This document shows, in pieces, positions 18,998-26,623 of a stretch of 64,000 bases of DNA. The translations under genes were made by a program, and so were the position numbers. The stretch's first letter is position 1; each line of letters opens with the position of its first letter. Origin of the DNA: JAGQYP01 sp041392305. GTDB lineage: Bacteria; Bacteroidota; Bacteroidia; Flavobacteriales_D; Crocinitomicaceae. A model generated the notes under the pieces. That model saw only the letters and a program-made list of their open reading frames with translations. It did no database searches and was not told the origin of the DNA. The stretch lies in contig JAWKMJ010000014.1 in NCBI GenBank assembly GCA_041392305.1, forward strand, positions 1-64,000. Reading direction: 5' to 3'.

Positions 18998-20539
18998 ATG
19001 AGTGAGAAAAAAGTTCGCGTAAGATTTGCACCGAGTCCAACAGGACCTTTGCATGTAGGGGGTGTGAGAACAGCTTTATATAATTATCTTTTTGCCAAAC
19101 ACCATGGAGGGCAATTCATCCTTCGATTGGAAGATACGGATCAAACACGTTTTGTTCCCGGAGCAGAAGAATACATAATTGAATCGCTTAAATGGGCGGG
19201 AATTTCTCCTGATGAAGGTCAGGGCTTTGGAGGAGAGTATGGTCCGTACAAACAATCGGAAAGGAAGGCCATGTACAAGCCTTATGCTGATCAGCTAATT
19301 GCAGATGGAAAAGCGTACTATGCTTTTGACACTCCAGAAGAGTTGGATCAAATGCGCGAAAATGCCAAACAAATGGGGATGCCAAATTGGCAATACAACT
19401 CGATTACTCGAAGTAATATGAAGAACTCTTTAAGCTTGTCGGCTGAAGAAGTTGAAGAGAGATTAAAAAAAGGAGACCCTTATGTGATACGAATAAAAAT
19501 GCCGCGTGATTTGGATATTAAATTTGAAGATATTATTCGGGGTTGGGTTTCAGTGAACACAAATAATTTAGATGATAAAGTGCTTTTCAAATCTGACGGA
19601 ATGCCAACCTATCATCTTGCAAATATTGTTGATGACCGTTTAATGGAAATCACACATGTAATCCGTGGTGAAGAATGGTTACCTTCTGCGCCGTTACATG
19701 TATTTCTGTATGATGCTTTTGGGTGGGAAGCTCCAAAGTTTGCTCATCTTCCATTAATTCTAAAACCAGATGGTCCAGGAAAACTAAGCAAAAGAGATGG
19801 AGATCGTTTAGGTTTCCCTGTTTTCCCATTAAACTGGACTAACTCAGATGGAGAAATCTATTCCGGATACAAGGAGAGTGGTTATTTTCCAGATGCTTTT
19901 GTAAATATTTTGGCTTTTTTAGGGTGGAATCCTGGGGATGAAAGAGAATTGTTCACCTTGGAAGAATTGAGCAAAGAATTCAAACTTGAAAGAGTTGGAA
20001 AATCAGGAGCTAAATTCGATCCAGATAAAGCTAAATGGTACAACCAACAGTATTTAAGAAAAAGATCAGCAAAAGAACTTGCAGATCTACTCCAATCATA
20101 CATAGGTGAGAACAATTTAAAAACATCTCCTTTTGAACTTGAACCCGTATGTGAGCTCATGAAGGAGCGTGCTACTTTTATTAAAGACATCTATGAAGAT
20201 GGACACTATTTCTTTGCAGGTGTGGACAATTACGACGAAAAAACCCTTTCTAAAAAATGGAAAGAGAATACCTCCGCTTTGATGAGTGAATGGTTAGGAA
20301 TTCTTAAAAATATTTCATCATTTAACGCGGATTCAGTAGAAAATGAGTTTAAGGATTTTATCACCAATAAAGAATTAGGATTGGGAGCTGTTTTACCAAA
20401 TTTCAGACTTTTACTAACTGGTGTTGGAAGTGGTCCATCATTGTTCAGCATTGCAGAAATTCTTGGTAAAGAAGAATGCATCAAAAGAATGGAAGCGGGT
20501 ATCGAAAAAATCAACGAACTTAAATCACAAGAGGCCTAA
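18998..20539 (+). CDS. gltX: glutamyl-tRNA synthetase
   Basis: 513 residues from ATG 18998. Class I synthetase: the N-terminal RFAPSPTGPLHVGG holds the HIGH-type motif (HVGG), with LRLEDTD just after. The KMSKS-type motif is KLSKRDGD (about residues 265-272). The enzyme charges tRNA-Glu with glutamate in the cytoplasm. The C-terminal anticodon-binding part is complete. The stop overlaps the folB start (TAATG), so the two genes are co-translated. Promoter box at 18975-18982. Confidence 0.98.
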   Translation: MSEKKVRVRFAPSPTGPLHVGGVRTALYNYLFAKHHGGQFILRLEDTDQTRFVPGAEEYIIESLKWAGISPDEGQGFGGEYGPYKQSERKAMYKPYADQLIADGKAYYAFDTPEELDQMRENAKQMGMPNWQYNSITRSNMKNSLSLSAEEVEERLKKGDPYVIRIKMPRDLDIKFEDIIRGWVSVNTNNLDDKVLFKSDGMPTYHLANIVDDRLMEITHVIRGEEWLPSAPLHVFLYDAFGWEAPKFAHLPLILKPDGPGKLSKRDGDRLGFPVFPLNWTNSDGEIYSGYKESGYFPDAFVNILAFLGWNPGDERELFTLEELSKEFKLERVGKSGAKFDPDKAKWYNQQYLRKRSAKELADLLQSYIGENNLKTSPFELEPVCELMKERATFIKDIYEDGHYFFAGVDNYDEKTLSKKWKENTSALMSEWLGILKNISSFNADSVENEFKDFITNKELGLGAVLPNFRLLLTGVGSGPSLFSIAEILGKEECIKRMEAGIEKINELKSQEA

Positions 20540-20892
20540 TGATCAATAAAATATTGGTTGAAGGAATTAAGATCTATGCCTTTCACGGTTGTTTGGAAGA
20601 AGAAGCAAAAATTGGTTCCGATTATATCGTTGATGTTGCAGTAACCACCAACTTCATGAAAAGCACCGCAACAGATGATTTAGACGACACCATCGACTAT
20701 GTTGAAATCAACCAAATTGTTGAAGAGGAAATGAAAATCCGATCCAAACTAATTGAACACGTGGCGTATAGAATTCTCAATAGAATTAAACAGAAATATA
20801 CCAGCGTAATTGGCGCCACAGTGAAAGTCACTAAAATATGTCCACCCATCAATGGAAATGTGGATAATGTTGCTGTGATTATTGAAGAATAA
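20539..20892 (+). CDS. folB: dihydroneopterin aldolase
   Basis: 117 residues, normal length for FolB, which converts 7,8-dihydroneopterin to 6-hydroxymethyl-dihydropterin and glycolaldehyde in folate synthesis. Typical features are GIKIYAFHGCLEEEAKIG at the N-terminus, DDTIDYVEI in the middle and VTKICPPINGNVDNVAVII at the C-terminus. It overlaps the gltX stop by one base and is followed by the tRNA-Cys promoter. Confidence 0.92.
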   Translation: MINKILVEGIKIYAFHGCLEEEAKIGSDYIVDVAVTTNFMKSTATDDLDDTIDYVEINQIVEEEMKIRSKLIEHVAYRILNRIKQKYTSVIGATVKVTKICPPINGNVDNVAVIIEE

Positions 20893-20904
20893 CATTTTTT
20901 TACC

Positions 20905-20912
20905 TACTTTTG
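20905..20912 (+). promoter_or_regulatory. -7 box TACTTTTG, probable tRNA-Cys promoter
   Basis: TAnnTTTG match with a TTG at 20882-20884, 20 bases upstream. A transcript from here would start around 20916-20919 and contain both the 5' tRNA fragment and the complete tRNA. Confidence 0.5.
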
Positions 20913-20924
20913 CCCACACATGTT

Positions 20925-20962
20925 GGTTCCGTGTCCGTCAGCTGACGGATTAGGCACCGATC
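20925..20962 (+). repeat. degenerate copy of the tRNA-Cys 5' half with a 16-base palindrome
   Basis: GGTTCCGTG (20925-20933) and TTAGGCACCGATC (about 20950-20962) match the first nine bases and the D-arm/anticodon-stem start of the tRNA at 20969 with one change. The D-loop region between them is replaced by the perfect palindrome TCCGTCAGCTGACGGA (20934-20949). No anticodon loop or 3' half follows, so this is not a working tRNA. Confidence 0.8.
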
Positions 20963-20968
20963 CTTTAT

Positions 20969-21040
20969 GGTTCCGTGGCCGAGTGGCTTAGGCACCGGTC
21001 TGCAAAACCGGTTACAGCGGTTCGAATCCGCTCGGAACCT
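20969..21040 (+). tRNA. tRNA-Cys (GCA)
   Basis: Cloverleaf read by eye: acceptor GGTTCCG/CGGAACC, D stem GCC/GGC, anticodon stem CCGGT/ACCGG with loop CTGCAAA (anticodon GCA), variable loop TTAC, T stem AGCGG/CCGCT with loop TTCGAAT, discriminator T at 21040. The CCA end is not encoded. An intrinsic terminator follows 10 bases later. Confidence 0.95.
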
Positions 21041-21049
21041 CACTAATTA

Positions 21050-21077
21050 AGCTCTGTGTTTTGCAGAGCTTTTTTTA
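21050..21077 (+). terminator. intrinsic terminator of tRNA-Cys
   Basis: AGCTCTG (21050-21056) pairs with CAGAGCT (21064-21070), followed by a run of T. Confidence 0.85.
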
Positions 21078-21094
21078 TTCCATTTATTAACCAC

Positions 21095-21208
21095 TTACAG
21101 CGGTTCGAACTTTGAGCCATTTCGAACAGAAATATTCAATCGAAAAGTCATTGGCGATCACGACCGTCATGGAGTAATCCGCTCGGAACCTCACTAATTA
21201 AGCTCTGT
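21095..21208 (+). repeat. interrupted second copy of the tRNA-Cys 3' half
   Basis: TTACAGCGGTTCGAA (21095-21109) is identical to 21012-21026 of the tRNA. After an unrelated insert of about 66 bases (21110-21175), the next 33 bases (21176-21208) are identical to 21025-21057, that is the rest of the T arm, the acceptor 3' strand, the trailer and the first terminator arm. The break falls exactly in the T loop and repeats AA on both sides. Confidence 0.85.
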
Positions 21209-21228
21209 ATTTCACAGAGCTTTTTTTA
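21201..21228 (+). terminator. duplicated intrinsic terminator
   Basis: AGCTCTGT (21201-21208) pairs with ACAGAGCT (21214-21221), then a T run. It is a second copy of the terminator at 21050, with a different loop but an intact, one-pair-longer stem. Confidence 0.8.
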
Positions 21229-21245
21229 TAGCTAATTTTGAAAAC

Positions 21246-21274
21246 AAAAAAGCCCTCAGAAATTCTAAGGGCTT
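21246..21274 (-). terminator. intrinsic terminator of the sigma/anti-sigma operon
   Basis: On the minus strand AAGCCCT/AGGGCTT (21250-21274) is followed by a T run, 24 bases after the stop at 21298. Confidence 0.75.
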
Positions 21275-21297
21275 AATCAGTTCAGTAAATGACAATC

Positions 21298-22239
21298 CTA
21301 TTTTTTGATGTAAAGGAAGGACTTTCTAACCATCTTCTTGCTATTCGTATCCATAGCAACTAAAACCATAATATATTTTCCTTCATCCAGAGTTTTACCT
21401 CCAAAATCGATTCCAGAATAGTTGATTTTTGCTCCTCTTTCTTTGTAAAGCAATTCACTTCCTCTTTCATTTAAAATTTGAATTTCAAATTCAGTGATTG
21501 ATTTGTAGGAGAAGATAATCTCATCATTGATACGATCCCCATTTGGAGTCATTACATTTGGAATATTCTCCATGTAAATTTCTGCCCCCGTTTTTTCAGG
21601 TTCCTTATCCTTTTGAATTACATCGTTGTGATGCACCTCATTTTCTTCAACTTTTGGCTCATTATGTGATGGATTCACATTATTATCATTTTGAGCTACT
21701 TTTGGGTTATCTTTTTTAATCTGATCTCTCTTCGATAATTCATCCAACAAACTCTGATCCAATAGATCATTAATATCTGCAGTATTTATTGGAGTATTTT
21801 CATTAAAATCAGAGATGACCGTTTTCTTGATTTCATCTTTATGTTCAATTAAAACTGGATCGACAGACTTATCAATCTCATCAACAATTTTTTCATTATT
21901 GTCAATAACCACCAAGTCTTCGTTCAAAACTGTTTTTTCTTCCGTATCAGTTTGAACTACAGGCTCTTCTTGTTTATTTTCTGTTTTATTTGCATCGCTT
22001 CCAGAATAGTTATAAATCAAAACACCCGTAGTAATCGCAGCCACTGAAACTGTTCCAATAATAATCGATTTTACGAAGCCAGATTTAGCCGCAACAGCAT
22101 TTCCGCCATTACCGGATCCAGAACCAGATGCTCCATTCATGTCTGTTTGGATTTTATCCCACAAACCTGGATCAACCGGCTTTTCAAAGTTCTCAAATGA
22201 CTTTGAAAAGAGTTCTCTTATTTCATCGTTTCCTGCCAC
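21298..22239 (-). CDS. probable membrane anti-sigma partner with CHU_C-like C-terminal domain
   Basis: 313 residues. The N-terminal ~65 residues are soluble (LFSKSFENFEKPVDPGLWDKI, the style of Bacteroidota anti-sigma N-termini). One membrane segment follows (about 71-92: IIIGTVSVAAITTGVLIYNY), then a long charged, low-complexity linker. The C-terminal ~85 residues (PNVMTPNGDRINDEIIFSY, ERGSELLYKERG) match the gliding-motility-associated C-terminal domain (CHU_C). It follows the ECF sigma gene after one base, so sequestering that sigma factor is the likely role (inferred). CHU_C normally ends secreted T9SS substrates; here it would sit in the periplasm on a membrane anchor. A terminator follows. 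Confidence 0.75.
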   Translation of the reverse strand: MAGNDEIRELFSKSFENFEKPVDPGLWDKIQTDMNGASGSGSGNGGNAVAAKSGFVKSIIIGTVSVAAITTGVLIYNYSGSDANKTENKQEEPVVQTDTEEKTVLNEDLVVIDNNEKIVDEIDKSVDPVLIEHKDEIKKTVISDFNENTPINTADINDLLDQSLLDELSKRDQIKKDNPKVAQNDNNVNPSHNEPKVEENEVHHNDVIQKDKEPEKTGAEIYMENIPNVMTPNGDRINDEIIFSYKSITEFEIQILNERGSELLYKERGAKINYSGIDFGGKTLDEGKYIMVLVAMDTNSKKMVRKSFLYIKK

Positions 22240-22240
22240 T

Positions 22241-22780
22241 TTATATTAAATTCTGTTCTTCTAAAATCTTTTTTACAAATTGTCTGGCTCTTGAATATTG
22301 AGATTTAGACGTGTTTTCACTTACTCCAAGTTTATCCGCTATTTCTTTATGCGAATACCCTTCCACAGCAAACATGTTGAATACAATTCTATACCCTCTT
22401 GGCATGGCATTGATAATCTTCATAAGATCATTTGCCGCCAGTGATTCCACTATAAAATCATCGTGTTCCAAAAAGAAACTTACATCGTCCAACTTTACAT
22501 CTTTCTGATATTTCTTATTCTTTCGGTACTGATCTAAAGCTGTATTCACCATGATCCGTCTAATCCAACCTTCCAAAGAACCTTCCATATTATACGAATG
22601 AATTTTACTAAAAACTTTAACAAATCCATCCTGAAGTATATCGTATGCTTCATCTTCGTCTTTAGCGTACCTCAATACTACTCCAAGCATTTTAGAGGCA
22701 AACTTCTCATAAAGCATACGTTGAGCTTTGGGAGAATTATCATAACATCCTTTTACAATATCCTCTTCAGTTAAGCCCAT
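22241..22780 (-). CDS. ECF-type RNA polymerase sigma factor
   Basis: 179 residues. Region 2 spans about 20-90 (DEAYDILQDGFVKVF, EGWIRRIMVNTALDQYRK) and region 4 spans about 118-172 (MPRGYRIVFNMFAVEGYSHKEIADKLGVSENTSKSQ, here quoted in two overlapping motifs: YRIVFNMFAVEGYSH and EIADKLGVSENTSKSQ). It directs RNA polymerase to a specific regulon, which cannot be read from this window. It is first in a two-gene minus-strand operon with its probable membrane regulator. Confidence 0.93.
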   Translation of the reverse strand: MGLTEEDIVKGCYDNSPKAQRMLYEKFASKMLGVVLRYAKDEDEAYDILQDGFVKVFSKIHSYNMEGSLEGWIRRIMVNTALDQYRKNKKYQKDVKLDDVSFFLEHDDFIVESLAANDLMKIINAMPRGYRIVFNMFAVEGYSHKEIADKLGVSENTSKSQYSRARQFVKKILEEQNLI

Positions 22781-22865
22781 ATTCTATATGTAAGACAAAT
22801 AATCCCCATGTTAGGTTGCATATATAAAAAAAAATATTTCTTTTTGCACACAAACAACTCCCATT

Positions 22866-24095
22866 TTGAATAATTTTTTTGTCTTCTTACTATTCTTTGT
22901 ATCAATTAGTTTTTTAAACCCTTCTTTGGCTCAATCTAACACTTTGGAGGAAGGCCGGTGGAAAATTAAATTGATTCCAAACGACTCTATTTCCATCCCT
23001 TTTTATTTTGATGTAAAAATTGAAGAGAACCAAAAACTCATCTTTGCAATTGTTAATGGAGATGAAAATATTGAGATCAATTCCTACAAAATAATAGATG
23101 ATTCTTTATATATCTATTTACCTGTTTTCAATTCAGAATTTCATATTCAAATTCTTGATGGTTATAATATTTGTGGAAAATGGATGAATTATGCCAAAGG
23201 AGAAAATTATGCAATTCCTTTAGTGGGATACAAAACCAAAGAAGATCGTTTTTCTTTCAAGGAAACGAAAAAAAACATCAATTTTACTGGGAATTACGAA
23301 GTAGTTTTTTCTCCTCAAGAAGATCCCTGGAAAGCTGTTGGTTTATTTCACCAGAAAAAAAATCGAATTACCGGAACATTTCTAACAGAAACTGGAGATT
23401 ATAGGTTCCTTGAAGGAAATGCATACGGAAATGAAATTTTTCTGTCTTGTTTTGATGGTTCACATGCTTTTGTTTTCACTGGTAAAATGATTGGCGACAC
23501 GATTTATGGTGATTTTTATTCTGGAAACCACTACCACACCGATTGGATCGCATCAAAAAACACTCAATTCAAATTAAGAGACCCTGATTCTATAACGGTA
23601 CAAACGCATAAGTCAGACATAGCGTTTGAGTTACCAGATTTAGATTCTAACCTCTATCAGTTTCCAAATAGTAAACTGAATGGTAAAATTCTTATTGTTC
23701 AAATTATGGGTTCCTGGTGTCCAAATTGCATGGATGAAACTAAATTTTACAAAGAGTTATATGCAAAGTATAAAGATCAAGGTCTTGAAATTATTGCTAT
23801 CGCATTTGAAACACCCAAAGATTTTACTTCGAAAGCAAGAATGCTGAAAAAGCTCAAAAATCATTTCGATATACAATACAAAATTTTGGTTGGAGGTGAT
23901 GCAAGTAAAAAAATCGCCTCTGATATTTTTCCTAGTTTGAACTCAATTGTTTCGTTTCCTACATCAATTTTCATTGATAAAAACAATAAAATCAGAAGAA
24001 TTCATACTGGGTTCAATGGTCCGGGTACCAATAAGCACTACAAAGAGTATGTAGACAAGACAATGCGATTAATAGAAGAAATGCTAAAAGAATAA
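22866..24095 (+). CDS. exported thioredoxin-like (TlpA/redoxin) protein
   Basis: 409 residues from a TTG start at 22866. No ATG fits, because the signal peptide (NNFFVFLLFFVSISFLNPSLAQ) begins immediately. An N-terminal beta-rich domain (about 25-255) resembles the lipocalin-like domains fused to Bacteroidota thioredoxins. The C-terminal thioredoxin fold (about 260-405) has the redox motif WCPNC with C285 and C288, and a cis-Pro region SFPTSIFID. Predicted periplasmic disulfide reductase or peroxiredoxin-like protein; the substrate is unknown. It is monocistronic and convergent with rpiB, whose stop is 4 bases away. Confidence 0.88.
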   Translation: MNNFFVFLLFFVSISFLNPSLAQSNTLEEGRWKIKLIPNDSISIPFYFDVKIEENQKLIFAIVNGDENIEINSYKIIDDSLYIYLPVFNSEFHIQILDGYNICGKWMNYAKGENYAIPLVGYKTKEDRFSFKETKKNINFTGNYEVVFSPQEDPWKAVGLFHQKKNRITGTFLTETGDYRFLEGNAYGNEIFLSCFDGSHAFVFTGKMIGDTIYGDFYSGNHYHTDWIASKNTQFKLRDPDSITVQTHKSDIAFELPDLDSNLYQFPNSKLNGKILIVQIMGSWCPNCMDETKFYKELYAKYKDQGLEIIAIAFETPKDFTSKARMLKKLKNHFDIQYKILVGGDASKKIASDIFPSLNSIVSFPTSIFIDKNNKIRRIHTGFNGPGTNKHYKEYVDKTMRLIEEMLKE

Positions 24096-24098
24096 ATG

Positions 24099-24533
24099 CT
24101 AGCAAGCAGGAATTTTATCTACTCTTCTTTGATGTCGCCCTCCTTCAAATTCAGTTTCAAAAAATATCTTAACAATCGCTTTTGCCGTTTCCAAATCTAC
24201 AAAGCGAGCTGGCAAAGAAACAATATTTGCATCGTTATGTAACCTCCCTAATTCAGCAATTTCCGGTGTCCAAGAAAGAGCCGCCCTTATGTGTTGATGT
24301 TTGTTTGCGGCCATACTAATACCGTTACCGCTTCCACAAATAAGAATTCCTTTACTTCCAGGATGTTCCTTTATAAAATCACATACATGATGAGCGAACT
24401 CAGGATAATCACAGCTGTCTTCTGAAAATGTTCCATAATCTTTCGGTTCAAATCCAAGCTCTTTTAAAAACTCCTTTAATCGTTCTTTTAATTCATATCC
24501 CGCATGATCCGAGCCTATTGGTACTATTGTCAT
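24099..24533 (-). CDS. rpiB: ribose-5-phosphate isomerase B
   Basis: 144 residues from ATG 24533. The longer frame to 24560 starts inside a promoter box, so the internal Met is preferred. RpiB/LacAB fold: N-terminal IGSDHAGYELKE, catalytic region YGTFSEDSCDYPEFAHHV, active-site Cys context ILICGSGNGISMAANK and LHNDANIVSLPARF. It interconverts ribose-5-phosphate and ribulose-5-phosphate in the pentose phosphate pathway. The C-terminus RRVDKIPAC is typical. Confidence 0.95.
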   Translation of the reverse strand: MTIVPIGSDHAGYELKERLKEFLKELGFEPKDYGTFSEDSCDYPEFAHHVCDFIKEHPGSKGILICGSGNGISMAANKHQHIRAALSWTPEIAELGRLHNDANIVSLPARFVDLETAKAIVKIFFETEFEGGRHQRRVDKIPAC

Positions 24534-24557
24534 AACCCAATTTTTTGAAATTTCTTT

Positions 24558-24565
24558 CAAAGATA
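24558..24565 (-). promoter_or_regulatory. -7 box TATCTTTG for rpiB
   Basis: Minus-strand TAnnTTTG match 24 bases before the rpiB ATG; decides against the longer start at 24560. Confidence 0.55.
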
Positions 24566-25057
24566 ATAGTTATTAACATCTATTTTTTTTCCTGTGAATA
24601 GGAATTTTGAACAAACCAAAATATTCCTTGATTTAAAAGGGGTTTGAATGGTTTTGAGATATGAACAACTGGTGCGGAAAAATTGTGAATTAAGAACCAA
24701 TTAATTGTGAAAACTAAATTTGTATTTCGTCATATTTATTTCATATAGGTGAATTTATGAATCTACAACTTGAAATAAAATAAAGTTTATAGCTGATTAT
24801 ACACAACATGAAAACACAAATTGTAAATGAAATATAACACTGATTATAAACATACTGTCTTATTAACACAATTGTTAATTAATATGGAATTCCTTAATTT
24901 ACATAACTTAGTAAGCAATTTTAAGTTTGAAAACTTGTTATTAACTATTGAAAAGAGAATTATCAAAGCAATTCTATAATTAGTTTCAAACATATTCACA
25001 GCCTTAATAAGGAATAATAATATAACTTTAAATAATTAAATTACTATACTATATTAC
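24566..25057. other. AT-rich divergent gap with DnaA-box-like sequences
   Basis: About 490 bases with no gene. One exact TTWTNCACA match (TTATACACA, 24797-24805) and four one-mismatch copies (24593-24601, 24684-24692, 24706-24714 reverse; 24992-25000 forward). The last 50 bases (25005-25055) are almost pure A/T. It may be the replication origin or simply a long AT-rich promoter region; see findings. No TAnnTTTG box was found for the gene at 25058. Confidence 0.35.
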
Positions 25058-26623
25058 ATGAGACAAACTTTCCAGATCGGGTGGGTATTTTTCATAGTTT
25101 TGTTTTCAAATTCGATAGGTTTTTCACAAGAAGATTCTTTAAATAATAATATAAAAATTTTCTATTACGCCTCGGGCGCTAAAAGCAGCGAAGGAAGGTT
25201 GATAAATGGTAAGCCAGAAGGATATTGGAAAAGTTATTTTGAAAACGGCGTTCTGCAGTCAGAAGGTAATCGAGTTAACGGATTACTTGAAGGAGATTGG
25301 AAATTCTATACAGAAACTGGAATTTTAAGTAAATCCATAGCTTACAGTAAAAACAAAAAAAATGGTTATACTCTTACCTATGATTCTTCTGGAACAATTG
25401 TGTTAAAGGAAAACTATTACATTGATGATGTACTAGATAGTTTACAGAAGGAATATTATTCAGATGGGTGCCTAAAATCAATCGTGAAAATGCGCAACGG
25501 GAAAAAAGTAGGTGTAGAGGAAATATATGCTAGAGAGGATGGGCGATTAATTACAAAAAACACTTATGATGATGGGTTTCTGAAAGAGGTGAGGGAATTA
25601 AATCGATACGATGAGGATAGTTTAAAAACAGGTTATTGGCAAGAGTTGTACGCCAATGGAAAGGTAAAATCCGAGGGATATTTCAGGAAAGGGAAACCAG
25701 ACGGAATTGTGAAAGAATACAATTCAAAAGGAGGGATAGAGCAGCTTCAAAAATTTCATAATGGGGAGATTGATCAAAATGCAGAGGAAGTGGTAATGCT
25801 TCAATTGCATAAAGAATATTATCCCAACGGAAAGATTCATTTAGAAGGAGGCTATACAGATGGTTACAAACAAGGTGTGTTTAGGGAATTTGATCTTTCA
25901 GGCGATACAGTGATCAATTCTTATGTGTATGAAAAAGATACTTTGATTGCAGAAGGCATTGTTCTGAAAGACGGAGAATACCAGGGAGACTGGAAATATT
26001 ACTACAAATCAGGTGAACTTCAATCCAAAGGAAAGTACGAAAACTCTATTCGGCAAGGAAAATGGAGCTTTTATTACGAAAACGGAAAGATAGAGCAGGA
26101 AGGAAAATACAAAGATGATCAACCCAATGGGATGTGGATTTGGTACTATCCTAATGGTCAAGTTAAAAAGCAAGAATATTTCAGAAAAGGTGTATCTGAA
26201 GGAGAATATGTAGAATACGATCATGAGGGCAACGAAATCATTAAAGGGGCCTTTTTAGGGGGTAAAGAGGATGGTTTATGGGTTTACCAGTATAATGATC
26301 ATTATTCAAAAGGAAATTATGCTGATGGAGATAGAGATGGAAAATGGGTAGAAATCTATTTAAAAACAGGGAGAACACGCTTTGAAGGAGAATATTCTTA
26401 CGGTGTGCCAAAAGGAAGACATAAAGCATTTTATCCCAATGGGAAAATGAAGTATTTTGGTAAGTACAAAAGTGGTAAAAGGCATGGAACATGGCGGTTT
26501 TATAGAGAGGATGGAAGTGTGGCAATGGAAATACTATACAAATATGATCGCCCTGTATTTATAGATGGAGAATCAATCAAAAACCCCAAAGAGGTTGAAA
26601 GATTATTGAAAGAAATGGAATAA
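25058..26623 (+). CDS. exported MORN-type repeat protein (YwqK-like)
   Basis: 521 residues. A signal peptide ends GFSQ. The rest is built almost entirely of ~23-residue repeats of the form NGKxxxEGxYKxGxxxGxWxxYYENG (for example GELQSKGKYENSIRQGKWSF, NGKIEQEGKYKDDQPNGMWI), about 16-18 copies, the pattern of MORN and 'toxin-antitoxin system YwqK family antitoxin' proteins. The antitoxin label is not supported: there is no toxin nearby and the protein is exported. The next gene begins directly after the stop (TAAATG), so it is co-transcribed with the histidine kinase and response regulator and may modulate that sensor (inferred). Confidence 0.85.
   Translation: MRQTFQIGWVFFIVLFSNSIGFSQEDSLNNNIKIFYYASGAKSSEGRLINGKPEGYWKSYFENGVLQSEGNRVNGLLEGDWKFYTETGILSKSIAYSKNKKNGYTLTYDSSGTIVLKENYYIDDVLDSLQKEYYSDGCLKSIVKMRNGKKVGVEEIYAREDGRLITKNTYDDGFLKEVRELNRYDEDSLKTGYWQELYANGKVKSEGYFRKGKPDGIVKEYNSKGGIEQLQKFHNGEIDQNAEEVVMLQLHKEYYPNGKIHLEGGYTDGYKQGVFREFDLSGDTVINSYVYEKDTLIAEGIVLKDGEYQGDWKYYYKSGELQSKGKYENSIRQGKWSFYYENGKIEQEGKYKDDQPNGMWIWYYPNGQVKKQEYFRKGVSEGEYVEYDHEGNEIIKGAFLGGKEDGLWVYQYNDHYSKGNYADGDRDGKWVEIYLKTGRTRFEGEYSYGVPKGRHKAFYPNGKMKYFGKYKSGKRHGTWRFYREDGSVAMEILYKYDRPVFIDGESIKNPKEVERLLKEME

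Noticed and set aside
18980..18998. Extended starts (TTG at 18980, 24560, 50043, 58682) for gltX, rpiB, the peptide-binding lipoprotein and the biotin carrier.
   Set aside because: Each lies inside a TAnnTTTG promoter box, so the internal ATG is preferred.
20925..20962. A second tRNA-Cys gene upstream of the first.
   Set aside because: Only the 5' half matches and the anticodon and 3' halves are missing, so no cloverleaf forms.
25058..26623. MORN/YwqK repeat protein as the antitoxin of a toxin-antitoxin pair.
   Set aside because: It has a signal peptide and no toxin gene is adjacent; the neighbours are a histidine kinase and a response regulator.
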